Shown here piece after piece: positions 33,551 through 46,900 of a stretch of 64,000 bases of DNA. A program made the position numbers and the translations under genes. Each line of letters opens with the position of its first letter. Within the stretch, counting starts at the first letter, position 1. Under the pieces are notes generated by a model. The model searched no databases. It was given only the letters and a program-made list of their open reading frames with translations, and had not been told where the DNA came from. Source of the stretch: Myotis daubentonii (Eukaryota; Chordata; Mammalia; Chiroptera; Vespertilionidae); contig NC_081861.1 in assembly GCF_963259705.1 (NCBI RefSeq), forward strand, positions 107,290,102 through 107,354,101, read 5' to 3'.

Positions 33551-35528
33551 GAAAATAAAAAAAAAAACATGAAAAGCATCCAAATTGGAAAGAATGAAGT
33601 AAAAATCTTATTATTCCTAGATGACATCATATTGCACATAGAAAACCCTAAAGACTCCAACAAAAACCTACTATATTTAATAAATGAATTTGGCAATGTA
33701 ACAGAATACAAAATTAAGACCCCAAAATTGATGGCATTTTGATATACCAGCAATGAACTCTCAGAAAGAGAAACTAAGCAAACTATCCCACTTATCATTG
33801 CAACAACAAAAAAGTAAGATATTGAACAATACACTTAATCAAGGATGTAAAGACCTATACTCAAGAAACTACAGGATATTGAAAAAAGAAATAAAGAAAG
33901 ATATAACCAAATGGATGAATATATCATATTCATCAATTGGTAGAATTAATATCATTAAAATGCCCTACTACCCAAAGCAATTTACAAGTCCAATGCAATC
34001 CCTATTAAATTACCAGTGGCATATTTCACAGATCTAGAACAAATACTCCAAAAATTTTTATGGAACCAAAAACGACTCTGAATAGCTGCAGCAAGCTTGA
34101 GAAAGAAAATAAAGTTGGAAGAATCACAATACCAGATATCAGGCTTTACTACAAAGCCACTGTGCTCAAAACACCCTGGCACAAGGACAGGCATATAGAT
34201 CAATGGAACATAACAGAAACTCCAGAAATAGACCAAAACCATTATGTTCAATTAACATTTGACAAAGGAGGCAAGAATATACAATGGAATCAAGACAATC
34301 ACTTCAATAAATGGTGTTGGGAAAATTGGACAGATACATGCAAAAAATGAAACTAGACCACCAACTTATACCATACACAAGAATAACCCAAAATGGATAA
34401 AAGACTTAAATGTAAGTCATGAAACCATAACAGTCCTAGAAGAAAGAATAGGCAAAATCTCAGACATCTCTCATAGCAATGTGTTTGCAGATACATCTCC
34501 TAGGGCAAAGGAAACAAGGAAGAAAATAAACAAATGGGACCACATCAAAATAGAAAGCTTCTGTTTGGGAGAACATATTGGGCAATGATACATCTGATAA
34601 AGGGTTAATATCCAAAATATATAAGGAAGTCATACCACTTAACAAAAGGAAGACAATCTAATTAAAAAATGACAAAGGACCTAAGTAGACACCTCTCCAA
34701 AGTGGATGTATAAATGGCCAAGAGACACATGAAAAAATGCTCAAAGTCACTGATGTTCAGAGAGATACAAATTAGAATGACAATGGGGCATCACCTCACA
34801 CCTGTCAGAATGGCTATCATGAACAAATCAACAAAGGACAAGTGTTGGTGAGGATATAGGGAAAAGGGAACCCTAGTGTACTGCTAGTGGGAATGCAGAA
34901 TGGTGTAGCCATTATAGAAAATAGTATGGAATTTCCTCAAAAAGTTAAATATGGAACTTCCATTTGATCCAGTGATCCCACTTCTAGGGATATATCCCAC
35001 GAAACTCAAAACACCAATCAGAAAAAAAATGTATGTACCCCATGTTCACAGCAGCACAATTTACAATAGCTAAGATCTGGAAACAGCACAAGTGCCCTTC
35101 AGTAGATGAGTGGATAAAAAAGCTATGGTACATTTTCAATATGAATACTATGCCACAGTAAAAAAGAAAGATCTCTTTCCTTTTGAGATAGCATGGAGGG
35201 GCCTGGAGAGTATCATGCTAAGTGAAATAAAGCCAGTCAGAGAAAGACGAAGATCACATAATCTCATCATATGTGGAATCTAAAATAAACTGATGAACAA
35301 AATAGATGCAGAGTCATAGAATTATGGAACAGACTGACAAATCTCAGAGGGAGGGCAGGGGTGGATAGGTGGATGGGAAAAGATCAACCAAAGAACTTGT
35401 ATGCATATATGCATAACTCATGGACACAGACAGTAGGTTGGTGAAGGTCTGGGGTGGGGGGTAAAGTTGTTAGAAGGGATCAATGTGGGAGAAAAGGGGA
35501 CATATGTAATACTTTCAACAAAAAAATA
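33551..35528 (+). mobile_element. 5'-truncated L1 with long duplication
   Basis: A plus-strand L1 starting just upstream of the reverse transcriptase catalytic motif (GAAAAGCATCCAAATTGGAAAG) and ending in the 3' UTR tail (GTAATACTTTCAACAAAAAAATATTTT). The flanks TTTTAAAATTAAGCCATTTACC (33528-33549) and TTTTAAAAATTAAATCATTTATC (35529-35551) are a diverged duplication, so it is older than the copy at 32580. Confidence 0.9.
33600..34680 (+). pseudogene. L1 ORF2 C-terminal remnant
   Basis: Carries the tail of the reverse transcriptase and the C-terminal region of ORF2, broken by frameshifts and stops. The catalytic motif region reads FLDDI-type where other copies have FADDM. Recognisable later pieces are 33753-34037 (QQKSKILNNTLNQGCKDLYS), 34060-34350 ([20 protein letters not shown]) and 34259-34588 ([20 protein letters not shown]). 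The order and spacing match ORF2 of the other L1s here. Not functional. Confidence 0.85.
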
Positions 35529-35551
35529 TTTTAAAAATTAAATCATTTATC

Positions 35552-36204
35552 TTTATTTCTGCCTGCTTACCTGTAAAGCAAGGCTGTCCCATTATGACAT
35601 TTATTGAATACTTTAGTTCAGTTTTAAAGCTAAGATATTGGTAAGTATCTAAAGTTTTAGAATCATGTTCCCTTGAGTTCTTGATAGCTTTAAAAATTGA
35701 TCCTTGGTAATGAATTTAATACCAGAAAGTCTGCAATTTTGACATATCAAACCTAAGGAAATTTTGTCCAAACATGGAGGTTATATACCTTATAGGGATT
35801 ACATTCCAATAAAGAAAAATTGCTAGTATTTGTAGAAGCAAAATGGTTTAAAATTGTAGTTCTTTAGTAAACAAGCTATGCAAAACAAAGTTTAATTTGG
35901 CCATGACATGATAATCATTTTCTATTTAATGAGTCTTTTAAAAACAGAAGCTCTCTTTATCTGAAGAGTGTAAAATGTGAGATAAATGTTCATGTCTCAT
36001 TTTCTATGTCTTGAGTGCAAGATAATACCTGCTTGAGCAGAAAATTTAGGATCATGGCCCTCATTTGAAATATCAGATAGCAATAACCTATTAAAGACAA
36101 TCACATTTTTTTCCTTTGCACATATTTGTATTGTAATATCAAAGTTAAACTTCATTGTCTTTTTTATTATTCTTACTCATATTTTATTATTTTCTCTCCA
36201 ACAG
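35552..36204 (+). other. Probable intron upstream of the candidate exon
   Basis: Non-repetitive AT-rich sequence ending in a polypyrimidine tract and TTTTCTCTCCAACAG, a good 3' splice site, at 36190-36204. No upstream exon is identifiable within the window. Confidence 0.4.
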
Positions 36205-38787
36205 TTTCCAAAATTCAACATGTAAGACAACCGAGTGATGAAAAAAGTGTAAGATGCAAGGAGGTAGCTCCAACTCCCAGTAACAAAGAAGACTCACAAC
36301 AAAAGTTCAAGGAAAAGCACAGCCAGAATCTTTCTCCAGACCCAAACACATCAGTGGATACAAAACATCAAGAGTCGTTATAAAGAACATAGATGCTTAC
36401 AGAGTTTTCAGAGTTCTGTGTCTCAAATTAATCCCTTTAATCTCCTAAATGCTTAGAATTACACTCTTGAAATTTCAGCACCTGACTCCCACCCCACCTC
36501 CATGAGCACCTGGTCTGCAGTACCCCCAAGACTCAGTTATTCCTCGGACACTAGAACAACAGTATGTTGCAAATGTTCCAAGAAAATCAAGAATTCTCAT
36601 TTTCATAAATGTCTCATGAATTCTGATAATGATTCAGAGCCTGACTGCCCTCCACATCTCCAAATTCCATTGGTTTCTAAATATTATTTGAACCCGAAAT
36701 CTATTAGACACCGTAAGACTTCTTGGAACAGCCCTTTGTCTCAATCCATGGATCCTAAGTATTCAGTAAGCATTCACTGTCCTATACACCAAAGGGATTC
36801 TAAATATTCCTTGCATTCAACTTCATATTTACATTGTGAAAGTTGCTTTACTCCCCAAAATCTCATGGGCTCCTCTGATACACGTGCCCCTTCCCATGTA
36901 TCCTCAGAATACCATGCGTCACCATGGTACCCCTGGTCCAGACAATATAATCAATATCAGCAATGTTGTTGGCCTTGAAAGTGAGGGCCAATTTAATCTT
37001 ACTAGCAGTCAATTTGAAAACGAGTCCAATACTTACGAAACTAAATTGGTCAGTGCTGACAATCTCAACAATGGGGCCAAAGACAAGCCCATTCTCAAAG
37101 ATGAGAGAGATGATGAGACAGACTCTGAAAGTGAGACGGACTCTGAAAATGAAGAAGATCCTGAAGATGAAAATAATACCAAAGATAAGAAAGATCCCAA
37201 AGATAAGTTTGACTCCGATAATAGTGACCCCAAAGATTGGAATGCTGAAAATGATACAGATACAAACAATGGATCTGATTCCAGTGGTGATGCTGACCCT
37301 ACAAGTGGAGCTGATTCCAACAGTGATGGTGACTCTAATAGTGGAATTGACTCCAGCACTAACCCTGACTCTACCATTGATAAAGACACTAACAACAATG
37401 CTAACTCCAACTACAGCACTGATTCTGAAAAGAAATACACCATCAATTCAGACAATGCCTCTGGCCTGGACAATGATGTTGATCAGGACTGTATTGCTGG
37501 CTTAAACAATGGCACTAATCTAAAGGATACTTCTGTGCTGCAACATGGAACTGGTGTGGACTATACTTCTAGTTACAACGATGGCGCTAGTCTCAGCAAT
37601 CCCACTAAGTCGGGCAATGGCATTTGCTCCAACAATGGTACTGACACCACTAATGAAGCTGGCCCTAACAACAATAGACCTTACCCTAACTTAAATGGAT
37701 CTAGCCTCCAAAACAATGGCCCTGGCTGCCAAAATAACAGACAGAGTCCCAACATCTCCCTGGCTTCAATTACAATGGATCTGATCTCAACATCAATGGT
37801 CTTCACCCAAACAACAGCCCTGCCCTCAACAATAATAGCCCTGTCCTTAAAAAAGACCCAGATTCTAATAATAAAGCCAGGCCTAGTCATGCCACTAGTT
37901 GCAATAGTGCATTTAGTTCTAACAAGGATGCTGATTCCAACTCTGATACAAAATCCACCAGTGCTGCTGGTCGCAACTATTCAGCTGTCACAAACTATTA
38001 CTCAGACATTTACTACATTCCAAAATTTTCCCATACGCTAGATTCAAGTTTTGTTGTTCACACCTCATTTTCAATTGCCAAAACCAGCTATGCTGCCAGA
38101 CCCAACTCTACCACTAGCAATGTCAATGTCACTGACACCAGCAACACTACTAGTTGTGGTGGTGCTATTACTCCTAGCTATATTGCCTACACAAACTTTT
38201 CCTCAGATGCTAACTATGAGACTACATTCACTCATGTCATTGGCTTCAACTTTGTCATCAACACTAATTATTATGTCATAGATACTCTTGACGTTCATAA
38301 TTCTGCTAATGCCAGGAAAATTAATAATCTCTCTGAGTTTATGTTGGAAATTAGTTCTAGTTCTTTTATTCCTAACATTGTTTATGGTAGCACCCCCACT
38401 TTTGTTGCTGGAGTTAACTATATTTCAACTCCTAAAAATTTGACCACCTCAACATTTTCTGATTCATATACATTTGGTAGAAATTATACAATTATTGATT
38501 ACCAAAAATTTGGTGTCTTCTCCAAAGACAATGATGGCTCTGTGGATTGTGCTATCTTTCTGCATGTTACTGAGTCCAAAGATGTTCTTGATGCCAATAA
38601 ATGTGGCATTTTACAAGATTTCTCTAGCTTTCAGAATCACAGTGGTATCAAGGACCCTGCCAGTTTAAACTTTCATTCCAAATCAAATATTCTGCTCCTG
38701 AGTTTTGATAGTATAGTAGGGGCTGAACAACCAGATGTTGTGAAGTTTGCAATATCATCAGGTGCTATGAATCAATTTTTTAAGGTA
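36205..38787 (+). pseudogene. Large internal exon of a broken Asp/Asn/Ser-rich hexapeptide-repeat gene
   Basis: I do not recognise the gene. The exon lies between TTTTCTCTCCAACAG (3' splice site) and AAG/GTAAGT (5' splice site at 38788). It starts in one frame (to TAA at 36381). It continues in a second frame from about 36361 to 36978 with a TAG at 36454, moves to a third frame from about 36930 to 37765, then returns to the second frame to 38787. The N-terminal part has a Cys/His group (CCKCSKKIKNSHFHKC). From about 37100 the product is acidic and Asn/Ser-rich in six-residue steps (DSNSDG, DSNSGI, DSSTNP). The register continues across the third shift with less acidic rows. The last about 120 residues are non-repetitive (DGSVDCAIFLHVTESKDVLD). 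Length about 860 codons. The breaks argue for a pseudogene, or for assembly indels. Cell role unknown; acidic low-complexity proteins of this kind are common in germ cells and mineral matrix, but nothing here decides. Confidence 0.6.
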
Positions 38788-39236
38788 AGTACATAAACAT
38801 GTAGATTTTAACTTTCTTCTCCATTTCCTATAATTCAGAGTGTTAGCTAAATTGGATAGGGACAAAAACATTTTTACTTGGATATACAAGCCATTGAAGA
38901 GAGTAGACAAAGTGCTCAGTATTACTTACCCCTTGACTCCTGTAACCAGCAGTATGGTTTTTTTTAGTTAAAAGATCCATCTACTATACAACTGACAAAT
39001 GGCTAAATGGCCTTCATTGCACTGTGGATAGCTTGTCTAGTACTCTATTAAGTTTGCACAGCTTATAAATGTAAGCCTAATCACAACATCGTTTAACCTA
39101 CCTCCTCTCAGCTGTACATGACGTGGTATTGGTTCTTTCCTACAATGTACAGAGAGAATAAAACTAAATGAACTGTAAATAAAATGGATCAAGATATTTT
39201 AAAATAACTATTTCTCAAAAATTCCATTTTATGCAG

Positions 39237-39387
39237 AAGGCTGTCAGAAATGCCCATGATATTCTAATCTCTCATTTTAATAACTATAATTTGAATTACT
39301 TTGGTGATGTGCTATTAGAAAACAAAGGACCCCAAACCTTTGCTGCTTTTGACTTAAAATTTGCTTTATCTTATTTCTTGAAAATAA
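39237..39387 (+). pseudogene. Candidate next exon of the hexapeptide-repeat gene
   Basis: The sequence TTTTATGCAG precedes it and GTAAAA follows it (weak donor at 39388). The previous exon ends in phase 0 (AAG then GTAAGT) and this one opens in phase 0: the frame AAG GCT GTC AGA is free of stops throughout. The product is KAVRNAHDILISHFNNYNLN followed by a further 30 residues, with a globular, mixed composition unlike the repeat exon. The frame stays open into the intron to TAA at 39402, so the exon could instead be terminal with a C terminus of about 55 residues. Unlike the large exon it carries no disruption. I do not recognise the domain. The intron between the exons would be 449 bp. Confidence 0.45.
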
Positions 39388-39403
39388 GTAAAATTACATT
39401 TTA

Positions 39404-39611
39404 AACTTTTTTATTGATTTTAGAGAGGGAGGAAGGGAGAAAGAGAGTGAAACATAGATATGAGAGAGATACTTCAAGCAGCTGCCTCCCATACACACCT
39501 CGACCCAGGATTGAATTTGCAACCTAGGTATTTGCCCTGACCAGGAATTCAACCAGCAACCTTCAGGTGCACGGGTCAAAGCTTCAACCAACTGAGCCAA
39601 ACTGACAGAGC
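39404..39611 (-). mobile_element. Ves-type SINE abutting the candidate exon
   Basis: The tRNA-like head is at the right (CTTCAACCAACTGAGCCAAACTGAC) and the A-tail side at the left. The 17-bp duplication AGTAAAATTACATTTTA (39387-39403, 39612-39628) overlaps the proposed 5' splice site. Confidence 0.92.
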
Positions 39612-39628
39612 AGTAAAATTACATTTTA

Positions 39629-42600
39629 ATGAGTTTTTATCAAATGTTTCTTCTAGCACTCTGAATTTTATGCACAAAGATTGCTAGGTGTTTGAATAAC
39701 TATGTTTTAAAGCAGCAAGTAATATTCTTTTTAATGAAACTTTACCAACATTTCTCCAGACATAATTAAGTTGGTACAAATTGAATTTTAGTCTTGTTAT
39801 ACCACATTAGGCATGGTAAACAAAAAATGTTTAATTTGGATTGCAGTGTCTGTGTGTGTAAATGTGCAACTTGAAATAATTTATTTTCTACTAGGACTGT
39901 AATTTAATGTAATTGTACATTTAAAATAAGGCACATATTCTTATAAACAAAATGAAAGTAAAAAACTTCTATCTCCTTAGTACTCTTCTTTAATAGAGTG
40001 CAATTTTGATTACCTAGTATGTTTTTATAGCATACAGTTGTAATTATGTAGTATGGTTTTATAGTATCTTCTTATGGAAACTTAAGGGTAATGTTGGCCA
40101 ATTATAAGTAATAAAAATAGTATTGCTAACATACAAGCCTTAACATTAGAAAAAATAGATATTTTCCCAGTTGTATTCACAAATGGCCTTTTACAGTAGT
40201 ATGAAATGTCTTATTTTACAGATTTTGTGTTTCTAGCTGAAGGAAATTATGGTTATTAACTTACTTGTTAAAGAATATAGCTAACATTTGATTTGCAGTT
40301 CAAATCATAGTATCTAATAGCTCTGTTTCCTAAGTTGGGGTATGTAAAACATGTTATACTGATCTTTAGATGAAAAATATCCACAAAGTAGGGTACTTTC
40401 CCTTCCATCAAAAAATCAAAGTTTTCAAATGCATATTTGATTCCTCAAAGATATAACAATAAAATAGCTCCTAATACAACATCTAGTCATATAAATAATA
40501 TGCCCTGGGTACATACATTCCAACCTTTGGACCATGACTAGATAATGGCAATATATGCAACCACTTTTTTTTTCCATTGGACAGGGACAGTCTTCACAAT
40601 AAATTCATCAATAGTTTACAAAGCTATTTATTTTGTATGCCTTTACTATTATTTACTTTGCATGCCTTCACTAACACAGCATTTTTCTGGAAGAATTATT
40701 ACTTTCCTTTAGATTTTTGGTATTTCTACATTTTCCTAGTTTATTACATATTGGTCCATGTTTTCATCACACACAACCATTTTGGGGATAGCACAGATGT
40801 TTTTCCCATTCAAAAAATTTAGAAAGTGAGAGCTCACTTTTAAAAAAATAAAACTTTTCAACCAACCATTAGTGAAACAAACCACCTCAACATCAGAATA
40901 TATATCAAGCCATTTGTACCATCTTCATTTATTCCTTCAATATGCATTTAATAATTAAGCAGTGTAGAAGGTTCAAAATATACAGACTGAGTTAAAAACA
41001 TAGTGCTCTCTAAAGTGCTCACAGCCTACTTATCTTAATAGGCAAACAAGAGGCTATTTGGGGGTCAAAACTGTATGAAGCCAAATAAAATGGCTTCACA
41101 GTGGCTTCCTAGAACAGTTAGAAACATTTTGAATGTTAAGATCACAACATGTCACCAGTGTATTAAAGTAGTTGGAAATATATGTGTGTGGATTATTGTT
41201 CTATGTTTCACTTTTCAGAAAAATAAAACAAGATCATAACACTTGAAATATATATATATATTGGTGAAGTTTAATATTGACTTTCATGGATAATCATGTA
41301 AGAAGTATGTTACTAAAAGCCTAGTGTCAATGAGTTATCTTAAAGTTATTTACAATTCTGCACAAATAATATAATTCCATATAAAATAGATAAAATTAAT
41401 AGTAAGTGTACCTTTCTTAAAGTTAAACTATGAAAATACCTTTTATTTATAAATAAAATTTAAATAACAATTAGTTTAAGTCCTTGAAAGATTCCAATGT
41501 ACTTGAGAAAATTGCATTAAGGTCATTTAAATAAGTGGCCATATTTGCTTTATGGTATATTTTAAAAGAGCAAACATAATTTAGTTAGTAGAGACACTAA
41601 GGAAAGGTTTTCCTATAGTACAGTCCTTTATAAACAAAATTTTGTAAATATGTTGTTACATAGGCATTTCTAAGGACAGATGCCTGAACACAATCAAATG
41701 TGTTATGCTTTTTGCATCCAAGTTCTCTTAAAGTAGTACATGTAGTAATTACCTCAAAAGTTAACCAACAAAAGTACTTTTGTTTAAAAGTATTTTGAAT
41801 ATTTAAGGAGCCAAAAAATAAGTCTTGGTTCAAAAGAGGCTATTTTCAGTATAATACCTTCAAAAGTAAGATTGCCTGAAGTGGCCAAAAGTTTTCATAC
41901 TTTTCATTATAAAATGATCCACCCAGTTTTCCATTGCTTCCCTGCTCAGGTTATCATGGGGATGCATGGATTCGTTTATTTCTTCTGCTTAATATTCATT
42001 GAAATAACAGGGAGATAAATATATTACCTATATAATCCACATAATCAAACAATGCCTTGTCTAATAGCTTCTAAGTTAAATATGTTTAAATACAGAGAAA
42101 CAGTTTCTTCCATTGCTAGCTTTTTAGGAATATGCTGTGTTTTGTTATATTGGAAGACATATTTTCTGGAGATTTTCAATCTAAGATACAACAAAGCCAT
42201 CTCCTATCCAAAGATACTGCCAACTTACTCAAGGCCTTAAACTACTAAACTACTGACAACATCTGTGTGCCAGACTTTTCCATAAAGTCAGTCATTTATA
42301 CAACAATTTGGTAGTAGTCATAATGCTAAAAGTATTTTCACAGTGTCCTATTGCTGGATTCCTTGTTAGATAAAACAGGCTCCTGACGAGTGAAATGAAC
42401 TGTAATATCCTTCTGGAATGCATTAGTAAAAGATCTCAAATTGAATGTAACTTAGTAAATAATATTAACAAATCAACAGCTTCCTTTTCCTAACAATATG
42501 ATCTGCCTATTGTTCTCTCAATAATTTAGGAGAAAACAATGATTAACTTAATACAAGATGAAGGTCTCAGGTTGAATCCAGTCTTCTCCCTTTATCTACA

Positions 42601-43393
42601 CTATGTGTCTAGTTTTCCGAGCTATTGCAAATCTACAACAACACTGGTGAACACTCCAAAGGAAAACCAGTTGCCCCAAATTCAAAGCAAAGAACACTTT
42701 GTTACTACTGCCCCTATTGCAGAAAATCTGTGCCAATGACCTTTCTTCTTTAGGAATTTTCGAATAATATATTTTCCCTGATAGCTCAAAGTTCTTTTTC
42801 CCAGCTCCCTCAAAGGTAGCAACAGGATCAATGATGCGTCATCTCTAAGCAGATAGAGAAAAATAAGCCAAATCAACTTGAGTCCAAAGAGCAGTAGAGA
42901 CTAAATTAGGAGAACTTTTAAGACTGTTACTCAACATCATAAAGCTTAAATAATTGACTAAAAAGGCATTTTATTCTCAAAAAGATTGGACTAGAACTTT
43001 AAATCCCAGAAATGTTTGCCTCAATGACATAAGTAATTGGATGTGGTGCATTTGACAGCTACAGGATCTGTATAATCTGCCATGTTTTCCAAGCTTGAAA
43101 AAACTGAGGCAGCTGCGTCTCAATTTATATACTACATTTTTTAAGTTTTTTAAGGCTGAGTTTTGACATATTGGGAGTCAAAGACAACAAAAGTAAAATG
43201 AGTAAACAAGCAAAATATGAAATTTCAGTTTTGCTTCTCATGACTCATGTCAACCAAAACCCTTCTACTGATAAAATACCTAGATTCATTAGGCAAAATG
43301 TTTATTGGATAGAGACTGTTAACACAGGTTAGTAGATTATTTAATAAAATGAAGACTGGTGATAAGAAGGTAGCAGTAAGAAAGGATATACAT
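39629..43393. other. Low-repeat AT-rich sequence, no gene recognised
   Basis: 3.8 kb without recognisable interspersed repeats, unlike the rest of the window. Frames at 40577-40822, 41597-41833, 42052-42240 and 42539-42739 are short and AT-driven, with no domain or proper splice context. The last follows an acceptor-like CTCTCAATAATTTAG, but its phase does not fit exon 39237. Likely intron or downstream flank of the broken gene. Confidence 0.4.
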
Positions 43394-43395
43394 TG

Positions 43396-43550
43396 GCCCT
43401 GCCAGTGTGGTTCTATGGTTGAGCCTTGATCTATGAGCCAGGAGGTCAGGGTTCAATTCCCCATCAGGGCACATGCCCAAGTTGTAGGCTGGATTCCCCA
43501 TTAGGGGAAGTGCATGAGGCAGCCAATCAATGATTGTCTCTCATCATTGA

Positions 43551-43605
<55 letters not shown>

Positions 43606-43693
43606 ATCTCTCTCTCTCTCTCTCTCTCCCTCCCTCCCTCCCTCCCTCCCTCTCCCTTCCTCTCTGAAATCAATGAAAATATATTTTTTAAAC
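43396..43693 (+). mobile_element. Ves-type SINE with expanded TC tract
   Basis: tRNA-like head GCCCTGCCAGTGTGGTTCTATGG with B box GGTTCAATTCC, then a TC/TCCC microsatellite (about 43555-43660) grown inside the SINE body, then ATGAAAATATATTTTTTAAAC. The short flank repeat AAGAAAGGA occurs at 43378-43386 and 43694-43702. Confidence 0.88.
43555..43661. repeat. (TC)n and (TCCC)n tract
   Basis: Dinucleotide TC repeats interrupted once by TTTATC, followed by TCCC units. It lies inside the SINE and produces Ser/Leu and Arg/Glu frames on the two strands. Confidence 0.95.
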
Positions 43694-43702
43694 AAGAAAG
43701 GA

Positions 43703-43923
43703 ATTGGAGGTGAAGGCAAAATAAATAATGTTATGTAGAGAATGGGGGATTATTGTGGAATAATAAACATGATTTCAATAATCTTTATTTTTAAAAATCA
43801 TATAATAGAATCTCAATATATTCTGGTTAGTCTAAATCCATTTATATAAGAAATGTTTTTCTTCTACATTACCCTTTGTACTTCCTGACCCACCCCTATC
43901 TCCTCATCACACAGACACACACT

Positions 43924-43956
<33 letters not shown>

Positions 43957-46900
43957 ACACACAGTATAGATAACTTCCTCTGCTTTGGGGGTACTTTGGG
44001 GACCACAGTTATCACTGAGTTTTTATAGTTATTTTAATAAGAAAATTATTTTTATTACAAACAACTGTATTATAAATGAATTTCTGGAGTACAGCTTTTT
44101 CATAAGTTGAGAACAACTTATATTTTTTCATACTTGCTATCTTGATTCTTCCTGAATGAAAAGATCACTACTAAAGTAGTAATTGCAGTGGAAACAACAG
44201 AATAAACAAGAACCAATACTATTTTATTCCATTTCATAAAAGCTATATAACCAATGGACACTGGTAAAAGTCAAAAAATCATATTTCATCCAATCTAACT
44301 ACATAATGATAGATAACAAGGAAAGTAAAATTTTATCTAGGCCCTAAAATGACTATTTCTAGACAGTTGCAAAAGGCTCTGAATCAGAAAATAGGTGACT
44401 AAGGTTGTTAATGTGAGAGTTTTAAGCAAAAGGTCAGAAAAATTCAATTCTCAATGCAATTATTTTCATGGCTTCAGACTACTCTTGAATATAGCTTATA
44501 ACTAGAAGATGATGTGACATCAAGATTGGGAAGACATAAGTGTTTAATTGGAAAATATATAAAATTCAAGGTAAATCTTCATGCAGTGATTTCATAACCA
44601 ACATTTAGTAGCATTTACTATCTGAAATGCATTCTTGGGTTTTACATGTATTAGCTCATTTAATCCTCTCAACAACCCTATGAAGTTACATAATATTCCT
44701 CATTATCCCTATTTTACAAATGGAAAAACTGAGGTATATGTAGTCCAGTAACCTTTTTATTATCACACCGCTACCAAGTGAAAAAGAACCAGAACCTATA
44801 ATTTAAAATTTGAGAAAACAACATGTATTAAAGGTGTCATATATAGCAAACATTCTTTTAAACTAGTATTAAAAGACACCTAACCTACTAAATGAGCATT
44901 ACTGTGTTTCCACTTCAGTAGCATTTGAAGAGACAGTATTATACCTCCAATTGCAAGATGGTCATTGTAGTTTCTTGGGCATGGGTTTAAAGCTTCAAGT
45001 GGTATGATATCTAATATTTTCTATTAAGCAATTCATTTAAAGTAGTGTAAGTAAAACATTTTTTTCATTACCATTTTTGACTCCCAAGTTTCTTTTTTAT
45101 CCTATTGTTGCAGCTCAGCCTTCAGACAGGTAGCAGACAAAGCCTTGGCCATTGATTAATGAAAAGAATACCTTGAGATGAAAAATACAAAGGCACAACC
45201 AAGAAGGTTTTGAGAATATGAGCAAATAACTTCGAAAGTTGCAGAGATCCCAGAGCAATGTTTATTGTCACCTCCTCTCCCAATTATGTGCCTTTACTAT
45301 TTATAGGGATGTACAATGTTGGCCATGTGAAAATTGCTTCATTCACATTATTTGCTTCTGGCAGAATATGGAATTAAGAAAAGGATACACTGTGGTCCTT
45401 TCTAGAAGTCATATAAAAATTTTGTTGTTAATGACTCAAAAATTCAGTCAGATTTTTCAACCACAAATTCTCTTCATCTTTTATATAAACCTCTGTTTTC
45501 AGAAGATGGTCTTATTGGAGAAATCTTACCACAGATGCTTTTAATATCATAATGGCCACTCTAGACATAATATTACCCATAATAAATTATTTTATTGTTT
45601 ATGTTGTTTATTATTTTTATTGTTTTATGAGTGTTATACAAAAAATTAAAATAATTGAGACTCATCAGTACTGTGTAGTGTTTGCTTAACTTGATACTTA
45701 TCTCATTTAACCTTGATAACCCAAGGAAACTGACAGCATATGTTCTTTACCAAGAAGTTTTAGAGATGAATGATTTTGATGTGGCGCTCTCTGGAGTTCT
45801 TAGTTGTGTCAAGAGAACTGAAGAAATATAGTGAATTAACTAAAAGAAAACAGTGCTTAATTTATTTCCTTTGGAATTAGAAACAGTGGCTAGGCAGCCA
45901 GATGTACTTATAAAAACTCCTCTTTGTAATCCATAATTATCAGATATACGTTGAGAAATACAGGACACAGACATTCAAACCATGCTGACCTACCAAGCCT
46001 TTTTATAAGATTCCCCACAATGTGTCACCATTCTCTCTATATGCATTAATTTTTAGTACTTAATCCAACCCTCTCCTCCAGCTGGATGAGTCTCCTCACT
46101 TTTTCTTTACATTTTTTTTGTTTTTATATATAGACACTATATTTTATTTTTTGTAACTTCCCTTAACTCAAAACCAACATGACCATTGAAACCTCATACT
46201 TCTATGAACATTATTGATTCCTCCATTCCCAAGTTTATATTCTTAAGGTCAGGTGAAAAAAGTCATAGCACATTTGGGGAACCACCCATAGGTTTGCATG
46301 CATATAGTACATGGTGTGGCTAGGGCTGATGGGAAGTAAGATTGGAAAACTAAGCAGAAACTTTGTCTGACATAGTAGAATATTTAGACATAATCCTAGA
46401 GATGATGGGTAACCTTTAAAGTTTATAAGCATTATAGCAATGTGATATTATTTCACAGTAGAGAACTCTGGGTGGTGGTGTTGACAATGGATTGAAGGAA
46501 AAGGTATAGATGAGGAATAACATAAGGACATCTGTTAGGACACAGCTGTGGTAATCCAAATTCTAATTCTAAAGGGCAAACGTTTGGTAGTTCAGACTCT
46601 AATTCAAAAAGGATTGATATTAATCAGTAAGTAGTAAGAGTGGAGGAGAGAGGGCACATTTGAAAGCTATTAAGGCAAAAGTTGCTGGAATTACTGGATT
46701 ATTTGATGTAAGAGGAAAGAAAGAGAAAAAAGTTTATTATTTCTCCCAGCTCACTGATGTGGGGAGATGGTGGTGTCATTGACCAAATTGACAAATAAAG
46801 AAGGAGAAGAGGGAGGTGAGGGTAATGTAAGTTTGTGAATAACTAAGATAAAGACTTCTGAGAAACTTCTAGGTGATGATGTCCAAAATTCATCTAAGAT

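Noticed and set aside
42530..42739. Possible third exon of the hexapeptide-repeat gene
   Set aside because: An acceptor-like site precedes it, but the phase does not match exon 39237-39387, there is no good donor, and the composition is not distinctive.
43501..43738. Arg-Glu and Ser-Leu repeat frames
   Set aside because: TC microsatellite inside a SINE.
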